Assembly: GCA_944381105.1 (NCBI GenBank)
Contig: CALWJU010000035.1
Span: forward strand, 1 to 32,011
Direction: 5' to 3'
Length of the DNA: 32,011 nucleotides
DNA from: an uncultured Clostridia bacterium
GTDB taxonomy: Bacteria; Bacillota; Clostridia; Christensenellales; UBA1242
In this document: piece by piece, positions 7,438 to 15,855 of the stretch
Layout: each line of letters begins with the position of its first letter
Position numbering within the stretch: the first letter of the stretch is position 1
Translations under genes and position numbers: made by a program
The notes under the pieces: model-generated
Seen by the model: only the letters and a program-made list of their open reading frames with translations
Database searches by the model: none
What the model was told of the DNA's origin: nothing

Positions 7438-7466
7438 ATTATAATATCTTTTCAACCTTTTGTCAA
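7438..7466 (-). promoter_or_regulatory. Promoter of rpsF operon
   Basis: TTGACA (7461-7466) and TATAAT (7438-7443) on the minus strand with a 17-bp spacer, about 95 bp before the rpsF start. Confidence 0.9.
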
Positions 7467-7644
7467 GATATTTTGATAATTAATTAAAAAGGAATTGTGT
7501 TTTTGATTATTTTTCATAAAAGATAATTATTTAAACACTTTAAATAAATAATTCTAGTTGTGAAGGTAATTTAAGGTGAGTGTAATGCTTTTCAAGAAAA
7601 AATCACGGTTGTTTGTGAATATATTGATTTAATTTCCTTTTTAT

Positions 7645-9081
7645 TTATTTTTTCAACCTTTTTTCAAAGAATTTAATAAGATTTTTCTTTGCAAGTTCGG
7701 TGTTTACATATGCTAGCCATTTTAGTTGTGCTTTGTTCTGTATATTTCCGTTGCTATCCCTATCCACAAATATCTCTACCTTATCTCCACTATTAAGTTT
7801 AAGATATGGTGGTTGTTTGGTCTTGCTATCATTTACAATGGCATATTTAAAACCAAACCCTAAATCTTGATGCAATTTAAATGCAAAATCAAGTACAGTT
7901 GAGTTTTCTGGTACAAACTTTACCTCTCCTGAACGTGTTTTGACTTTCATGGTTTTTGTGGAGAGATAGTCTAGATTTTCGTCATCTATAAGGTTGTCTA
8001 CTTGACCATCTAACGTGCCTATTTTTTGCAGAGTGTAGGCGTTTTTGCTCATAATATACAGATTATACATATTTCTTAAATTGTCTTTGAGTTTAAAGTA
8101 TAACTTATGTGTAAATCTACCTATTTTTACGTCTATGATTTTTATTTTGTCTGAAAGTTTTTTGTTTATAATACGTAAAACATCATCTATTGCTTGCTTA
8201 TCATCACCTTTACTATAAAGGCAATAAATGTTATAATTTGTTACTTTAAGAATTTGTCCTTGTGATACCTTTCCAATATTTTCGTTTGGAAAGATTGTTT
8301 CAAGGTCGCTATAAACTTTGTATTCTCTTACGTTTTTTATTTTGCTTTCGTTTATTGTGGTATTTATAAATGCTTCATTTAAAGCATTTTTTAACGCTGT
8401 TATATTGTTTTTGTTGGTTTCATGATAAATATTATAGTGTTCTAAAAATGTTTTTGCGGAGTAGCGGTTTACAATCTTGAAACACTCGTTTTTTATTTCT
8501 CTATAAAAATGTTCAGAATTAAGTTTTTCGGCGATAGGTATTATCCATCTTTCACTTTCTCGAACTTTTTCAAGTTGTTTGTTGTAGTCAAAAATTTCAA
8601 TTGTTCTAAGATTATGTAATCGGTCTGCAAACTTTATCGCAAATCCCATTGGATTTTTTTTGCCTATTGCTATAAGTTTTTTAAAGGTTTGTTCTTCTGC
8701 CGATGATTTAATAAATTCCTTATCTTCAAATATGTCATTTTCATCAAATTGATATTTAGTTTTATCTATTGCGCTTACACAATCAACCATCTGGGCGATA
8801 TTTTCATTGAAATTATCTTTGATTTCTTGCAGTGTATATCCGCAATCTTCAACAACATCATGGAGCAGACCAGCGCAAACTACGTCTACATTGAAATCAA
8901 GATTTGCTAGAATATTTGCAACTTCAATAGGGTGTAGTATATAGGGTGAGCCGTCTTTTCTATATTGTCCATCGTGTAATTTTTTTGCCGTTTCATAAAC
9001 TCTATCTAAGAGGTTTAAATCGGCAGGAGATTTTTCAAAGTGATTTCTAATAGCCTGGTATTTTTCATCTATATCAATCAT
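7645..9081 (-). CDS. RelA/SpoT-like HD hydrolase with TGS domain, synthetase region degenerate
   Basis: RelA/SpoT proteins make and degrade (p)ppGpp. The N-terminal HD hydrolase domain looks intact: H36 in KKLHDGQYRKDG, H50 in LHPIEV, LLHDVVED (H74, D75, E78, D79) and FADRLHNLRT around 151-160. The middle (about 240-365) lacks the synthetase motifs and is poorly conserved. A TGS domain (about 390-450) is recognisable in VKFVPENSTVLDFAFKLHQD. At 478 aa it is much shorter than full RelA (about 730), with no ACT domain. The start at 9081 has GGGAGG and overlaps the stop of the XRE gene by 8 nt, so the two are coupled. Activity on (p)ppGpp or a related nucleotide is inferred from family only. Confidence 0.85.
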   Translation of the reverse strand: MIDIDEKYQAIRNHFEKSPADLNLLDRVYETAKKLHDGQYRKDGSPYILHPIEVANILANLDFNVDVVCAGLLHDVVEDCGYTLQEIKDNFNENIAQMVDCVSAIDKTKYQFDENDIFEDKEFIKSSAEEQTFKKLIAIGKKNPMGFAIKFADRLHNLRTIEIFDYNKQLEKVRESERWIIPIAEKLNSEHFYREIKNECFKIVNRYSAKTFLEHYNIYHETNKNNITALKNALNEAFINTTINESKIKNVREYKVYSDLETIFPNENIGKVSQGQILKVTNYNIYCLYSKGDDKQAIDDVLRIINKKLSDKIKIIDVKIGRFTHKLYFKLKDNLRNMYNLYIMSKNAYTLQKIGTLDGQVDNLIDDENLDYLSTKTMKVKTRSGEVKFVPENSTVLDFAFKLHQDLGFGFKYAIVNDSKTKQPPYLKLNSGDKVEIFVDRDSNGNIQNKAQLKWLAYVNTELAKKNLIKFFEKRLKK

Positions 9082-10039
9082 TAGATGCCTCCCTAATAAG
9101 TTTAAAGACGGCGTCATCTTCTTTATTTGAAACCTTTGCAAATCTAAAAGAGTTTGCATCTAATATATCAAAAAAGTGATATTCAAGTTTATTCTGTATT
9201 ATAGCAATCTTTTGGCTTTCTGACAGAAAGTGAGATATCTCATTTTTTTCTACATATAGGCGTTTAAAAAGGGATATTATATCAACTATTGCATCATCAA
9301 GATTAACAGTGTAATCATCAAGTTTTAAACAATTATATAATTCTCCGTCAGGCACTTCTAACACTCTTTTTGATAATATGATATACTGCACGCAAGGGTT
9401 ATGTTCTCTACCTCGTGATATAGAATTTACTGTGCCTATTCCTCCTATATACTCTTCCCTAGTAGGTGGATTATTTAATAATATATAAGTAAAGTCTCCA
9501 TTTTCCTTATCTTTCAGTTCAATTGCAATTGAATGAGTACTGCAATAGAGACTGCCTTTATAAAAATACTTTGATTGGGAAAGCGTGTCAATAATTTGGC
9601 GAGGCGAATGTTGATTGTTGACTTGTTTTAATAGTTTTGTTGCCTCAACTCTATCTTTAACAAAAGCACCATACACCACAACGCTTGAATCAAAATCCTT
9701 TTCTTTAAGAATACTAATAACGCCATATTTCATAGTACTTCGTATATTTGTGTGAACCTCTCCCTTGTAGGAGGTGTTATTATAGTAATAAACCATATAG
9801 TTACCTATAAATCTATCGAAAGATTCGCTATCATGCTTTATAAAATCAGAGAACAAAAAATCATCTATATCTATTCCAAAACTGTCTTTAAGTGCTATTA
9901 AAAATTGGATTGACGGCTCGCTTGTGCCAGAAATGTAATTATTTATACTTGATTGTGAAAACCCTGTCTTTTCAGCAATATGTCTTTGAGTATATTGTTT
10001 AGATAATGCTTTAAGATTTTCTTGAAACTTACTTGCCAT
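9074..10039 (-). CDS. XRE-family transcriptional regulator coupled to the HD/TGS gene
   Basis: Residues about 10-62 form a Cro/CI-type helix-turn-helix, with QRHIAEKTGFSQSSINNYIS as the recognition region and SEPSIQFLIALKDSFGIDID following. The other 260 residues form a C-terminal domain I do not recognise, with mixed alpha/beta character and no membrane segment; it may sense a ligand. GGGAGG precedes the ATG. The stop overlaps the start of the HD/TGS gene, so both are made together, which suggests the regulator and the nucleotide hydrolase serve one pathway. The promoter carries an inverted repeat that could be its own operator. Confidence 0.85.
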   Translation of the reverse strand: MASKFQENLKALSKQYTQRHIAEKTGFSQSSINNYISGTSEPSIQFLIALKDSFGIDIDDFLFSDFIKHDSESFDRFIGNYMVYYYNNTSYKGEVHTNIRSTMKYGVISILKEKDFDSSVVVYGAFVKDRVEATKLLKQVNNQHSPRQIIDTLSQSKYFYKGSLYCSTHSIAIELKDKENGDFTYILLNNPPTREEYIGGIGTVNSISRGREHNPCVQYIILSKRVLEVPDGELYNCLKLDDYTVNLDDAIVDIISLFKRLYVEKNEISHFLSESQKIAIIQNKLEYHFFDILDANSFRFAKVSNKEDDAVFKLIREASND

Positions 10040-10055
10040 ATTTTCCTCCCTTGTA

Positions 10056-10092
10056 TTGTCAAAATAATACTACAATTTTTATGATTTGTCAA
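10056..10092 (-). promoter_or_regulatory. Promoter and possible operator of the XRE-HD/TGS operon
   Basis: On the minus strand TTGACA (10087-10092) and TATTAT (10064-10069) with a 17-bp spacer. ATTGT and ACAAT (10055-10076) form an inverted repeat around the -10, a plausible site for autoregulation. Binding is not shown. Confidence 0.7.
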
Positions 10093-10220
10093 CAGAATAT
10101 AATGAATTGTGATTAATTTGTTGATATAGTTTAATTATTTTATTGATTGTTTGATTATTATATAGATTTTTGCGAGTCTTGAACTTGTTTTTTTCATTAT
10201 GTGTTGAAGCAAAGGAAAAA

Positions 10221-10242
10221 GGATAGAATAAAAATTCTATCC
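10221..10242 (-). terminator. Intrinsic terminator upstream of the asnS stop region
   Basis: GGATAGAAT and ATTCTATCC form a 9-bp stem with a 4-nt loop. On the minus strand it is followed by a T run, just after asnS, so it ends the aspS-asnS transcript. Confidence 0.85.
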
Positions 10243-10255
10243 TATAATTTTGCGA

Positions 10256-11644
10256 TTAACCTTGAATTGAACCAACAGTTCGAGGGAAGAGTTCGACATC
10301 ACGTATATTTGATATACCTGTTAGATACATTATAAGTCGCTCAAAGCCTAAGCCATAACCTGAGTGTACGTTTGTCCCATATCTTCGGCTGTCAAGATAC
10401 CATGAATAATCTTCTTCCTTTAATCCTAATTCATGAATTCTTGCAAGCAGTTTGTCGAGACGCTCTTCTCTTTGGCTACCACCACATAGTTCTCCAATTC
10501 CTGGAACGAGCATGTCGACTGCGGCCACTGTTTTTCCATCATCGTTGAGTCTCATATAGAAGGCTTTTATATCCTTAGGATAATTTTTTAAGAATACAGG
10601 CTTCTTATACACCTCTTCGGTAAGGTATCTCTCATGTTCAGATTGCAGGTCTGCGCCCCACTTAACAGGGAAGACAAATCTATCTTTGACTTTTTCAAGT
10701 ATCTTTATTGCTTCTGTATAGTCTAGTCTTATAAACTTGTTATCAACTATATTTTGAAGTCTTTCAAGTAGCGATGTGTCAACAAATTTATTTAAAAATT
10801 CTAATTCGTCTTTACATTCCTCTTTGACAAAGTTTATAACAAATTTTATCATTTCTTCTTCGCAGTCCATAAGTTCGTCAAGGTCGCAAAAACACATTTC
10901 AGGCTCCATCATCCAAAATTCTGCTGCGTGTCGTGAAGTATTTGAGTTTTCTGCTCTAAATGTAGGACCAAAAGTGTAGGTCTTGCCAAAGGCATGTGTA
11001 ACAACTTCTTCGTGTAGTTGCCCTGACACAGTAAGGGAGACTTTCTTTCCGAAAAAGTCTTTTGAGTAGTCGACCTTTCCGTTCTCTTTTGGTAAGTTTT
11101 CAAGTGGCAAGGTGGTTACTTGAAACATTTCGCCTGCTCCTTCGCAGTCGCTACTTGTTATAATAGGGGTGTGAAGGTATACGAAATTTCTCTCATGAAA
11201 ATACTTGTGAATTGCAAAAGAGGCAACTGATCTTATTCTAAAAACTGCATTGAATAGATTTCCTCTTGGTCTTATAGTTGGCAGGGTTCGTAAAAATTCA
11301 ATAGTGTGTCTTTTCTTTTGAAGAGGATAGTCGGTATCACTTTCGCCTAAAACCTTTACTTCGCTTGCATTTAGTTCGTAAGGTTGTTTAGCATTCGGTG
11401 TTACAATAACTCTTCCTTTAACCATAAAAGAAGCACCTACATTTTGTTTTACAACTTCGTCGTAATTTTTGATTTTGTTTTTCTCTACAACAATCTGTAC
11501 ACTTTTAAATGCTCCATCATTTAATTCGATAAAGGCTATCTGTTTGCTGTCTCGTACCGTTCTTGCCCAGCCACAAACAGTAATTTCCATGTTTGCGTAG
11601 CCTTGATAGGTTTTATTTAAATCTCTTATTTCTATTCTTTTCAT
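10256..11644 (-). CDS. asnS: Asparaginyl-tRNA synthetase
   Basis: A class IIb synthetase that charges tRNA-Asn. The N-terminal OB-fold anticodon-binding domain contains ITVCGWARTVRDSKQIAFIE. Motif 2 is TFRAENSNTSRHAAEFWMME and motif 3 is GYGLGFERLIMYLTG; both are diagnostic of AsnRS. At 462 aa the length is standard. It follows aspS after 3 nt, with its GGAG site inside the end of aspS. Direct charging of tRNA-Asn is therefore available to this organism. Confidence 0.97.
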   Translation of the reverse strand: MKRIEIRDLNKTYQGYANMEITVCGWARTVRDSKQIAFIELNDGAFKSVQIVVEKNKIKNYDEVVKQNVGASFMVKGRVIVTPNAKQPYELNASEVKVLGESDTDYPLQKKRHTIEFLRTLPTIRPRGNLFNAVFRIRSVASFAIHKYFHERNFVYLHTPIITSSDCEGAGEMFQVTTLPLENLPKENGKVDYSKDFFGKKVSLTVSGQLHEEVVTHAFGKTYTFGPTFRAENSNTSRHAAEFWMMEPEMCFCDLDELMDCEEEMIKFVINFVKEECKDELEFLNKFVDTSLLERLQNIVDNKFIRLDYTEAIKILEKVKDRFVFPVKWGADLQSEHERYLTEEVYKKPVFLKNYPKDIKAFYMRLNDDGKTVAAVDMLVPGIGELCGGSQREERLDKLLARIHELGLKEEDYSWYLDSRRYGTNVHSGYGLGFERLIMYLTGISNIRDVELFPRTVGSIQG

Positions 11645-11647
11645 ATC

Positions 11648-13381
11648 TTACTCCTCATCAATAAGTTTTATATGAACATCTTTTAATAATTTTTTGTCAA
11701 CAGTATTTGGTGCATTTGTAAGAGGATCACATCCATTTTTGTTCATAGGGAAAGCGATGACATCTCTTATATATTCGTTATGTGTTAAAAGCATCATAAG
11801 TCTATCAAACCCAGCACCTGCTCCGCAGTGTGGTGGTGCACCATATGAAAAAGCGTTGTAAAGGGCAGGAAATTTATTTTCAACCACATCCTTATCGTAA
11901 CCTGCAATTTTAAACAATTCAACCATATAATCTGGTCTATGATTACGAACTGCACCTGACAGGCTCTCATAACCATTTATCACAAGGTCATATTGATAAG
12001 CTTTTGCACTAAGTGGATCTTTCTTTACCTCTTCTATACTTACTTGTGGTAAACTGAAAGGATTGTGGGAAAACTCAATTTTGCCATCATCATCAAGTTC
12101 ATAGAATGGAAAGTCTACAATCCAAACGAAATTGTAGGCGTTCTCGTCGATTAAATTCAATCTTTTTCCAAGTTCTTGACGCAAAACGTCAGCGAACTTA
12201 ATTGCTTTTGATTTTTGGTCTGCTATAAAGAATATAGTTTCTCCTGCTTTGTATTTTAAAACATCTTTTAATTGATTTTTCTGTTTTTCTGTTATGAATT
12301 TGCTGATTCCCGTTTCAAATTCATTGTTTTCGTTAATGTGAACGTATGCAAGTCCTTTTGCTTCACGTGATTTTAAAAATTCAGTTAAACTATCATAAAA
12401 TTTTCTACCATTGCCTTGACAGTCAACATGAATTGCCTTAATAGTGTTTCCTTTAAAAGCATTAAACTCAGTGTCCTTAAAAATTTCGCTAACGTCAGCA
12501 ACAGTCAATGGATTTCTTAAATCTGGTTTGTCGCTAGCGTAGGTATTTATTGCGTCTTCATAAGTTAAACGCTTAAATGGCGTAGAGACCTTTACTCCTG
12601 TGAATTTTTCAAATATTTTAGAATAAAGTTCTTCAAATACAGCAAAAACATCCTCTTGTGTTGCAAACGCCATTTCCATATCTATTTGATAAAATTCTGT
12701 TGGAGAACGATCTGCTCTTGCATCCTCATCTCTAAAACAAGGTGCTATTTGAAAATATTTGTCAACGCCACTAGTCATCAATAGTTGTTTAAATTGTTGA
12801 GGTGCCTGCGGAAGAGCATAAAACTTACCAGGGTTTAATCTTGAAGGGACAAGGAAATCTCTTGCGCCCTCTGGACTAGAAGCAGTTAATATAGGTGTTT
12901 GCACTTCTAGGAATCCTTTGTCGTGCATGAAATTTCTTACATACATCATGAGGTCGCTTCTTAATTTAATCATATTTTTATTATAGTCGGCACGTAAATC
13001 TAGATATCTATATTTAAGACGCAAGTCTTCGTTGACCGATTGACTATTTTTAATTTCAAAAGGAAGCGTCTTTTCGCATTTACCTAGAATCTCAACACTT
13101 TCGGCAACTACCTCAATATCGCCTGTTGGCATATTGGGGTTTTTACTTGACCTTTCTTTAACTATACCATGCACACAAATAACATCTTCTTTATTTAAAG
13201 ATACATCAATTTCTTCGGGTAAGACAATTTGAGTTTTTCCATAGAAATCACGTAGAACTACAAATGTAATACCGCCAAGTTTGCGTACAGTATCAACAAA
13301 ACCTGATAATGTTTGGTTTGTTTCGCAGTCTGACATACGCAAACTTCCGCAATCGACTGTTCTATATTTGTTTTTGTTCAT
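11648..13381 (-). CDS. aspS: Aspartyl-tRNA synthetase, bacterial type
   Basis: A class IIb synthetase for tRNA-Asp. It has the OB-fold N-terminus (LSGFVDTVRKLGGITFVVLR), motif 2 in CFRDEDARADRSPTEFYQID, a GAD insertion domain in the middle (about residues 280-400) and motif 3 in GAGAGFDRLMMLL. At 577 aa it is the bacterial form with GAD domain. Expression is controlled by the T-box leader just upstream, shared with asnS. Confidence 0.97.
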   Translation of the reverse strand: MNKNKYRTVDCGSLRMSDCETNQTLSGFVDTVRKLGGITFVVLRDFYGKTQIVLPEEIDVSLNKEDVICVHGIVKERSSKNPNMPTGDIEVVAESVEILGKCEKTLPFEIKNSQSVNEDLRLKYRYLDLRADYNKNMIKLRSDLMMYVRNFMHDKGFLEVQTPILTASSPEGARDFLVPSRLNPGKFYALPQAPQQFKQLLMTSGVDKYFQIAPCFRDEDARADRSPTEFYQIDMEMAFATQEDVFAVFEELYSKIFEKFTGVKVSTPFKRLTYEDAINTYASDKPDLRNPLTVADVSEIFKDTEFNAFKGNTIKAIHVDCQGNGRKFYDSLTEFLKSREAKGLAYVHINENNEFETGISKFITEKQKNQLKDVLKYKAGETIFFIADQKSKAIKFADVLRQELGKRLNLIDENAYNFVWIVDFPFYELDDDGKIEFSHNPFSLPQVSIEEVKKDPLSAKAYQYDLVINGYESLSGAVRNHRPDYMVELFKIAGYDKDVVENKFPALYNAFSYGAPPHCGAGAGFDRLMMLLTHNEYIRDVIAFPMNKNGCDPLTNAPNTVDKKLLKDVHIKLIDEE

Positions 13382-13411
13382 ATTTTCTCCTTTTTATCTT
13401 GCATTAGTAAC

Positions 13412-13665
13412 AAAAAAGTCCTAATGCTTTTTTGCATTAGGACGAATAAATTATATCCGTGGTGCCACCTAACTTGCAGTATTTACTGCCACTCTTGTTT
13501 GCTATAACGGGCATACCCGATTTCTCTTACTAAAACAATCTATTGTAATGTTTTTTCAAAGAAACAACTCCCAAGTGTCCTTTCACATATTATTGATGAT
13601 AAAATTTCAGCCACGTTTTATCTCTCTGTAATCAAGTGAATATGTTACTTTTCTTGATCAACGTT
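13412..13665 (-). promoter_or_regulatory. T-box riboswitch, Asp (GAC) specifier, controlling aspS-asnS
   Basis: T-box leaders bind uncharged tRNA and prevent premature termination. The T-box sequence AGGTGGCACCACGG is on the minus strand at 13457-13470, followed by a terminator: GTCCTAATGC and GCATTAGGAC with six T residues (13412-13443). Stem I contains an AGAGAG-type motif and the internal loop AAAGGACAC, in which GAC (13577-13579) is the likely specifier codon. This matches the downstream aspS. The specifier position is my fold by eye. Confidence 0.92.
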
Positions 13666-13671
13666 TTTGTT

Positions 13672-13700
13672 ATTATAGAACATTTTTTCCTTTAAGTCAA
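13672..13700 (-). promoter_or_regulatory. Promoter of the T-box-aspS-asnS operon
   Basis: TTGACT (13695-13700) and TATAAT (13672-13677) on the minus strand with a 17-bp spacer. The -35 overlaps the stop codon of the upstream pseudouridine synthase gene. Confidence 0.88.
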
Positions 13701-14540
13701 TAAATTTTTACTCTTTATGTTGAAATTTTTATCGATATTTATTTCCTTTCCATTCAAATAATTTAAGTTGCCTTCTAATTTATTAAATTTTATATAAAAG
13801 CACCTTAAAAGTTGAAATTTTGCTCCAAATTTCTTGTTGTCGCTGTTTTTGCCATATTTTCCGTCTCCAATAATGGCATGCCCTAAGAAAGCAAGGTGGG
13901 CACGCAGTTGATGAGTCTTTCCTGTTACAAGAGTACATTCTACCAGACTATTATCTTCTTTATTTTCTATTGTCTTAAATATTGAGATAATTTTTACTGA
14001 GTTTTTAACAGGGCTATTATAAATTTTAACGAGGCTTTTTGCTGAATCTTTTACGAGATAGGCGGTGTATTCTCCGTTGAAATTTGTTTGACCGATAACT
14101 CGTGCGATATATTTTTTAGTTATAGTTCTATTTTTTATAGCCCTATCTAATATATCTTTTGCCTCTTGATTTTTGGCTAGAATTGTAAGACCAGTTGTAT
14201 TTCTGTCGAGTCTATGAACAGCCAAAGCCTCAAACCTCTTTGCAAGTCCGCTTTCTCCCTCTACCTCTATGCCTTGCGGTTTGTCTACAATAAGAAGGTT
14301 TTCATCCTCATAGATTTTATTGATGGACTGAATAGGTTCTTCATAGAAGATTGATATTTCTTGTCCTTTTACAACAAGGATGTTTTTGTTTATTCTTTTT
14401 TGGTCTACCTTTATATCTTTATTTCTTAAAGATTTTTGGCAAATATTGTATGATAGACCTTTTTTGCATAGTAAATCAATAATTTTTCCATCCCTTTCAC
14501 AAATAAAAGTTAGTTTTTCCATATAACTATAATTTAACAT
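13692..14540 (-). CDS. RluA-family pseudouridine synthase
   Basis: These enzymes isomerise uridine to pseudouridine in rRNA or tRNA. A degenerate S4-like segment occupies about residues 15-65. The catalytic motif HRLDRNTTGL has the nucleophile Asp at about 112. KKYIARVIG and GKTHQLRAHLAFLGHAIIGD are the other conserved blocks of the family. The length of 282 aa fits RluC/RluD-type members. ATG 14540 has GGAG 8 nt upstream and is favoured over an ATG six codons later. The RNA position modified cannot be told from sequence. Confidence 0.9.
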   Translation of the reverse strand: MLNYSYMEKLTFICERDGKIIDLLCKKGLSYNICQKSLRNKDIKVDQKRINKNILVVKGQEISIFYEEPIQSINKIYEDENLLIVDKPQGIEVEGESGLAKRFEALAVHRLDRNTTGLTILAKNQEAKDILDRAIKNRTITKKYIARVIGQTNFNGEYTAYLVKDSAKSLVKIYNSPVKNSVKIISIFKTIENKEDNSLVECTLVTGKTHQLRAHLAFLGHAIIGDGKYGKNSDNKKFGAKFQLLRCFYIKFNKLEGNLNYLNGKEINIDKNFNIKSKNLLT

Positions 14541-14609
14541 ATTTTTACTCCAATTGCTATCATTTTTACTTTATTTCTAGAATATATTTAATTATATTTT
14601 GGAGGTAAT

Positions 14610-14855
14610 ATGAAACTTTTGCATTTAGAGGGCGATATGCTTTCATTACAGGGGGTTACTAAGGTTGTTTCCTCATCGCAGACGCAGGCGGTTGTGCAGT
14701 GCGGGGAAAGTATGGTTGTGCTTAGTGGTAATAATATAGAGGTTAAAAAATTACATTTGGAAGAGGGTGAGGTGTGTTTTCAAGGAAATTTTACTAATAT
14801 TAAATTAGGTGAAAAACATGAAAAACAACCACTTTTGAAAAGGATATTTAAATAA
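14610..14855 (+). CDS. yabP: YabP/YqfC-family sporulation protein
   Basis: YabP is needed for spore cortex and coat assembly in Bacillus and is conserved in spore formers. The 81-aa product fits in length and pattern: MKLLHLEGDMLSLQGVTKVV followed by repeating beta-strand segments and the family's NIEVKKLHLEEGEV. GGAGG sits just before the ATG. Its stop overlaps the start of yabQ by 1 nt, and the yabP-yabQ-divIC order confirms the call. The usual upstream S4 gene (yabO) is replaced here by a divergent RluA-family gene. Confidence 0.85.
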   Translation: MKLLHLEGDMLSLQGVTKVVSSSQTQAVVQCGESMVVLSGNNIEVKKLHLEEGEVCFQGNFTNIKLGEKHEKQPLLKRIFK

Positions 14856-15211
14856 TGTTATATCCAACGCTTAATCAACCATTAATTTTTTTGGTGATCT
14901 TTGTGGTAGGGCTTGCAAGCGGACTGCTTTTTGATATTGCACATGTATTATCATTCTTCTCTGGAAATGATAAGTTTACGAAAGGGTTGTTTGACTTTAT
15001 TGCTGTAACCTTCTCCTTTGGAATACTTTTTTATAGTAATTTAGCGGTAAACTATGGACAATTTCGAATATATGTTGTTGCTTCATTTTTATTGGCAATC
15101 TTTTTAGAGAGAATTTTATCTAAATTTTTATGGACAAGATGTATTAAAAGGTGCTATAATAACTTTAAAGAGAGAGCCAATGAAAGAAGAAAAAAGAAAA
15201 AAGATAATTAA
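14855..15211 (+). CDS. yabQ: Spore cortex biosynthesis protein YabQ
   Basis: YabQ is a polytopic membrane protein required for spore cortex formation. Three or four hydrophobic helices are visible between residues about 8 and 90, and the C-terminal tail is strongly basic (ERRKKKKDN). The length (118 aa) and position directly after yabP, with a 1-nt TAATG overlap, match the sporulation cluster. A promoter for the next gene lies inside its 3' end. Confidence 0.85.
   Translation: MLYPTLNQPLIFLVIFVVGLASGLLFDIAHVLSFFSGNDKFTKGLFDFIAVTFSFGILFYSNLAVNYGQFRIYVVASFLLAIFLERILSKFLWTRCIKRCYNNFKERANERRKKKKDN
15131..15160 (+). promoter_or_regulatory. Internal promoter for the divIC-like gene
   Basis: TGGACA (15131-15136) and TATAAT (15155-15160) with an 18-bp spacer lie inside the 3' end of yabQ. 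The following start codon is 20 bp downstream. This would let a division gene be expressed outside sporulation. Confidence 0.65.
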
Positions 15212-15389
15212 CATATCTATTATTGTCGGACTTGTAGTGCTGATAGCATTTGTGATTATAACCTCTATCGTTATATATAATCAAAATCAAAGATATGATG
15301 ATTTAAAAGAGGACAACGACCATATCTCAGACATTTTAGACGATCAAGAAGATGGTGAAGAAACAGTTGGAGAGGTCGATTATCAGTAA
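15180..15389 (+). CDS. Short DivIC/FtsB-like septum protein
   Basis: A 69-aa protein with a basic N-terminus, one transmembrane helix (about residues 10-34) and a short polar helix with hydrophobic heptad positions (YDDLKEDNDHISDILDDQED), ending in an acidic tail. DivIC-type proteins of the divisome have this plan but are usually nearer 100 aa. The position after yabP-yabQ is exactly that of divIC in Clostridia. It overlaps the end of yabQ by 32 nt. The call rests more on context than on sequence. Confidence 0.65.
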   Translation: MKEEKRKKIINISIIVGLVVLIAFVIITSIVIYNQNQRYDDLKEDNDHISDILDDQEDGEETVGEVDYQ

Positions 15390-15401
15390 CCAAAAGAAAT
15401 A

Positions 15402-15497
15402 TGATACTGCATTTTATGAGAAAAATAAAAGATGATGAGAAATTAAAAAAGGCAAATGAATTTCATAAATTGCGTACAGCATTTATGATTATATAAA
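15402..15497 (+). CDS. Possible 31-aa ORF
   Basis: A short frame starting MILHFMRKIKDDEKLKKANE fills the gap after the divIC-like gene. It has no convincing ribosome binding site and no recognisable family. It may be chance or the remains of a gene. Confidence 0.2.
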
Positions 15498-15526
15498 ATA
15501 AGGTTTTATATCTAACAAACAGTACC

Positions 15527-15811
15527 ATGACACATTATGAGTGGGCTCAGTCTTTGGGACTTCCAATGAATTGTTTTGATGAAATAACTCGTGGGTTTGT
15601 TAATGATGGTTTTATTGTCTTTTATAAGGGGAACTTTGACTATGATGACAAAATCATAGAAGACGCAAATACTTATGCTGGGGAAATTGCCAAATACTGC
15701 AAATTAACATCTGCAAAAGTTTATGTTGGTATGAAGATAGGCAAAATTGGAGAAAAATGGAGTCCGAATAAATATCTTTTTTCAATAGAAACTGAAAAAG
15801 AAAATATATAA
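15527..15811 (+). CDS. Hypothetical small cytoplasmic protein
   Basis: I do not recognise this 94-aa protein. It has balanced composition with no membrane segment, signal or Cys motif. WAQSLGLPMNCFDEITRGF and KVYVGMKIGKIGEKW give it a plausible alpha/beta fold. The codon pattern looks like a real gene, and a terminator follows 16 nt after the stop. There is no Shine-Dalgarno site before the ATG, so the start may be wrong or initiation may be unusual. Confidence 0.65.
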   Translation: MTHYEWAQSLGLPMNCFDEITRGFVNDGFIVFYKGNFDYDDKIIEDANTYAGEIAKYCKLTSAKVYVGMKIGKIGEKWSPNKYLFSIETEKENI

Positions 15812-15826
15812 ATTGATTTTTAATCA

Positions 15827-15854
15827 AAAAATATTGGGAAGTCCCAATATTTTT
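15827..15854. terminator. Bidirectional terminator between convergent genes
   Basis: AAAAATATTGGG and CCCAATATTTTT form a 12-bp stem with a 4-nt loop, with T runs on both strands. It separates the hypothetical gene and the DedA/VTT gene. Confidence 0.88.
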
Positions 15855-15855
15855 A

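Noticed and set aside
10776..11103. Short frames within asnS on both strands
   Set aside because: asnS is full-length and conserved through this region.
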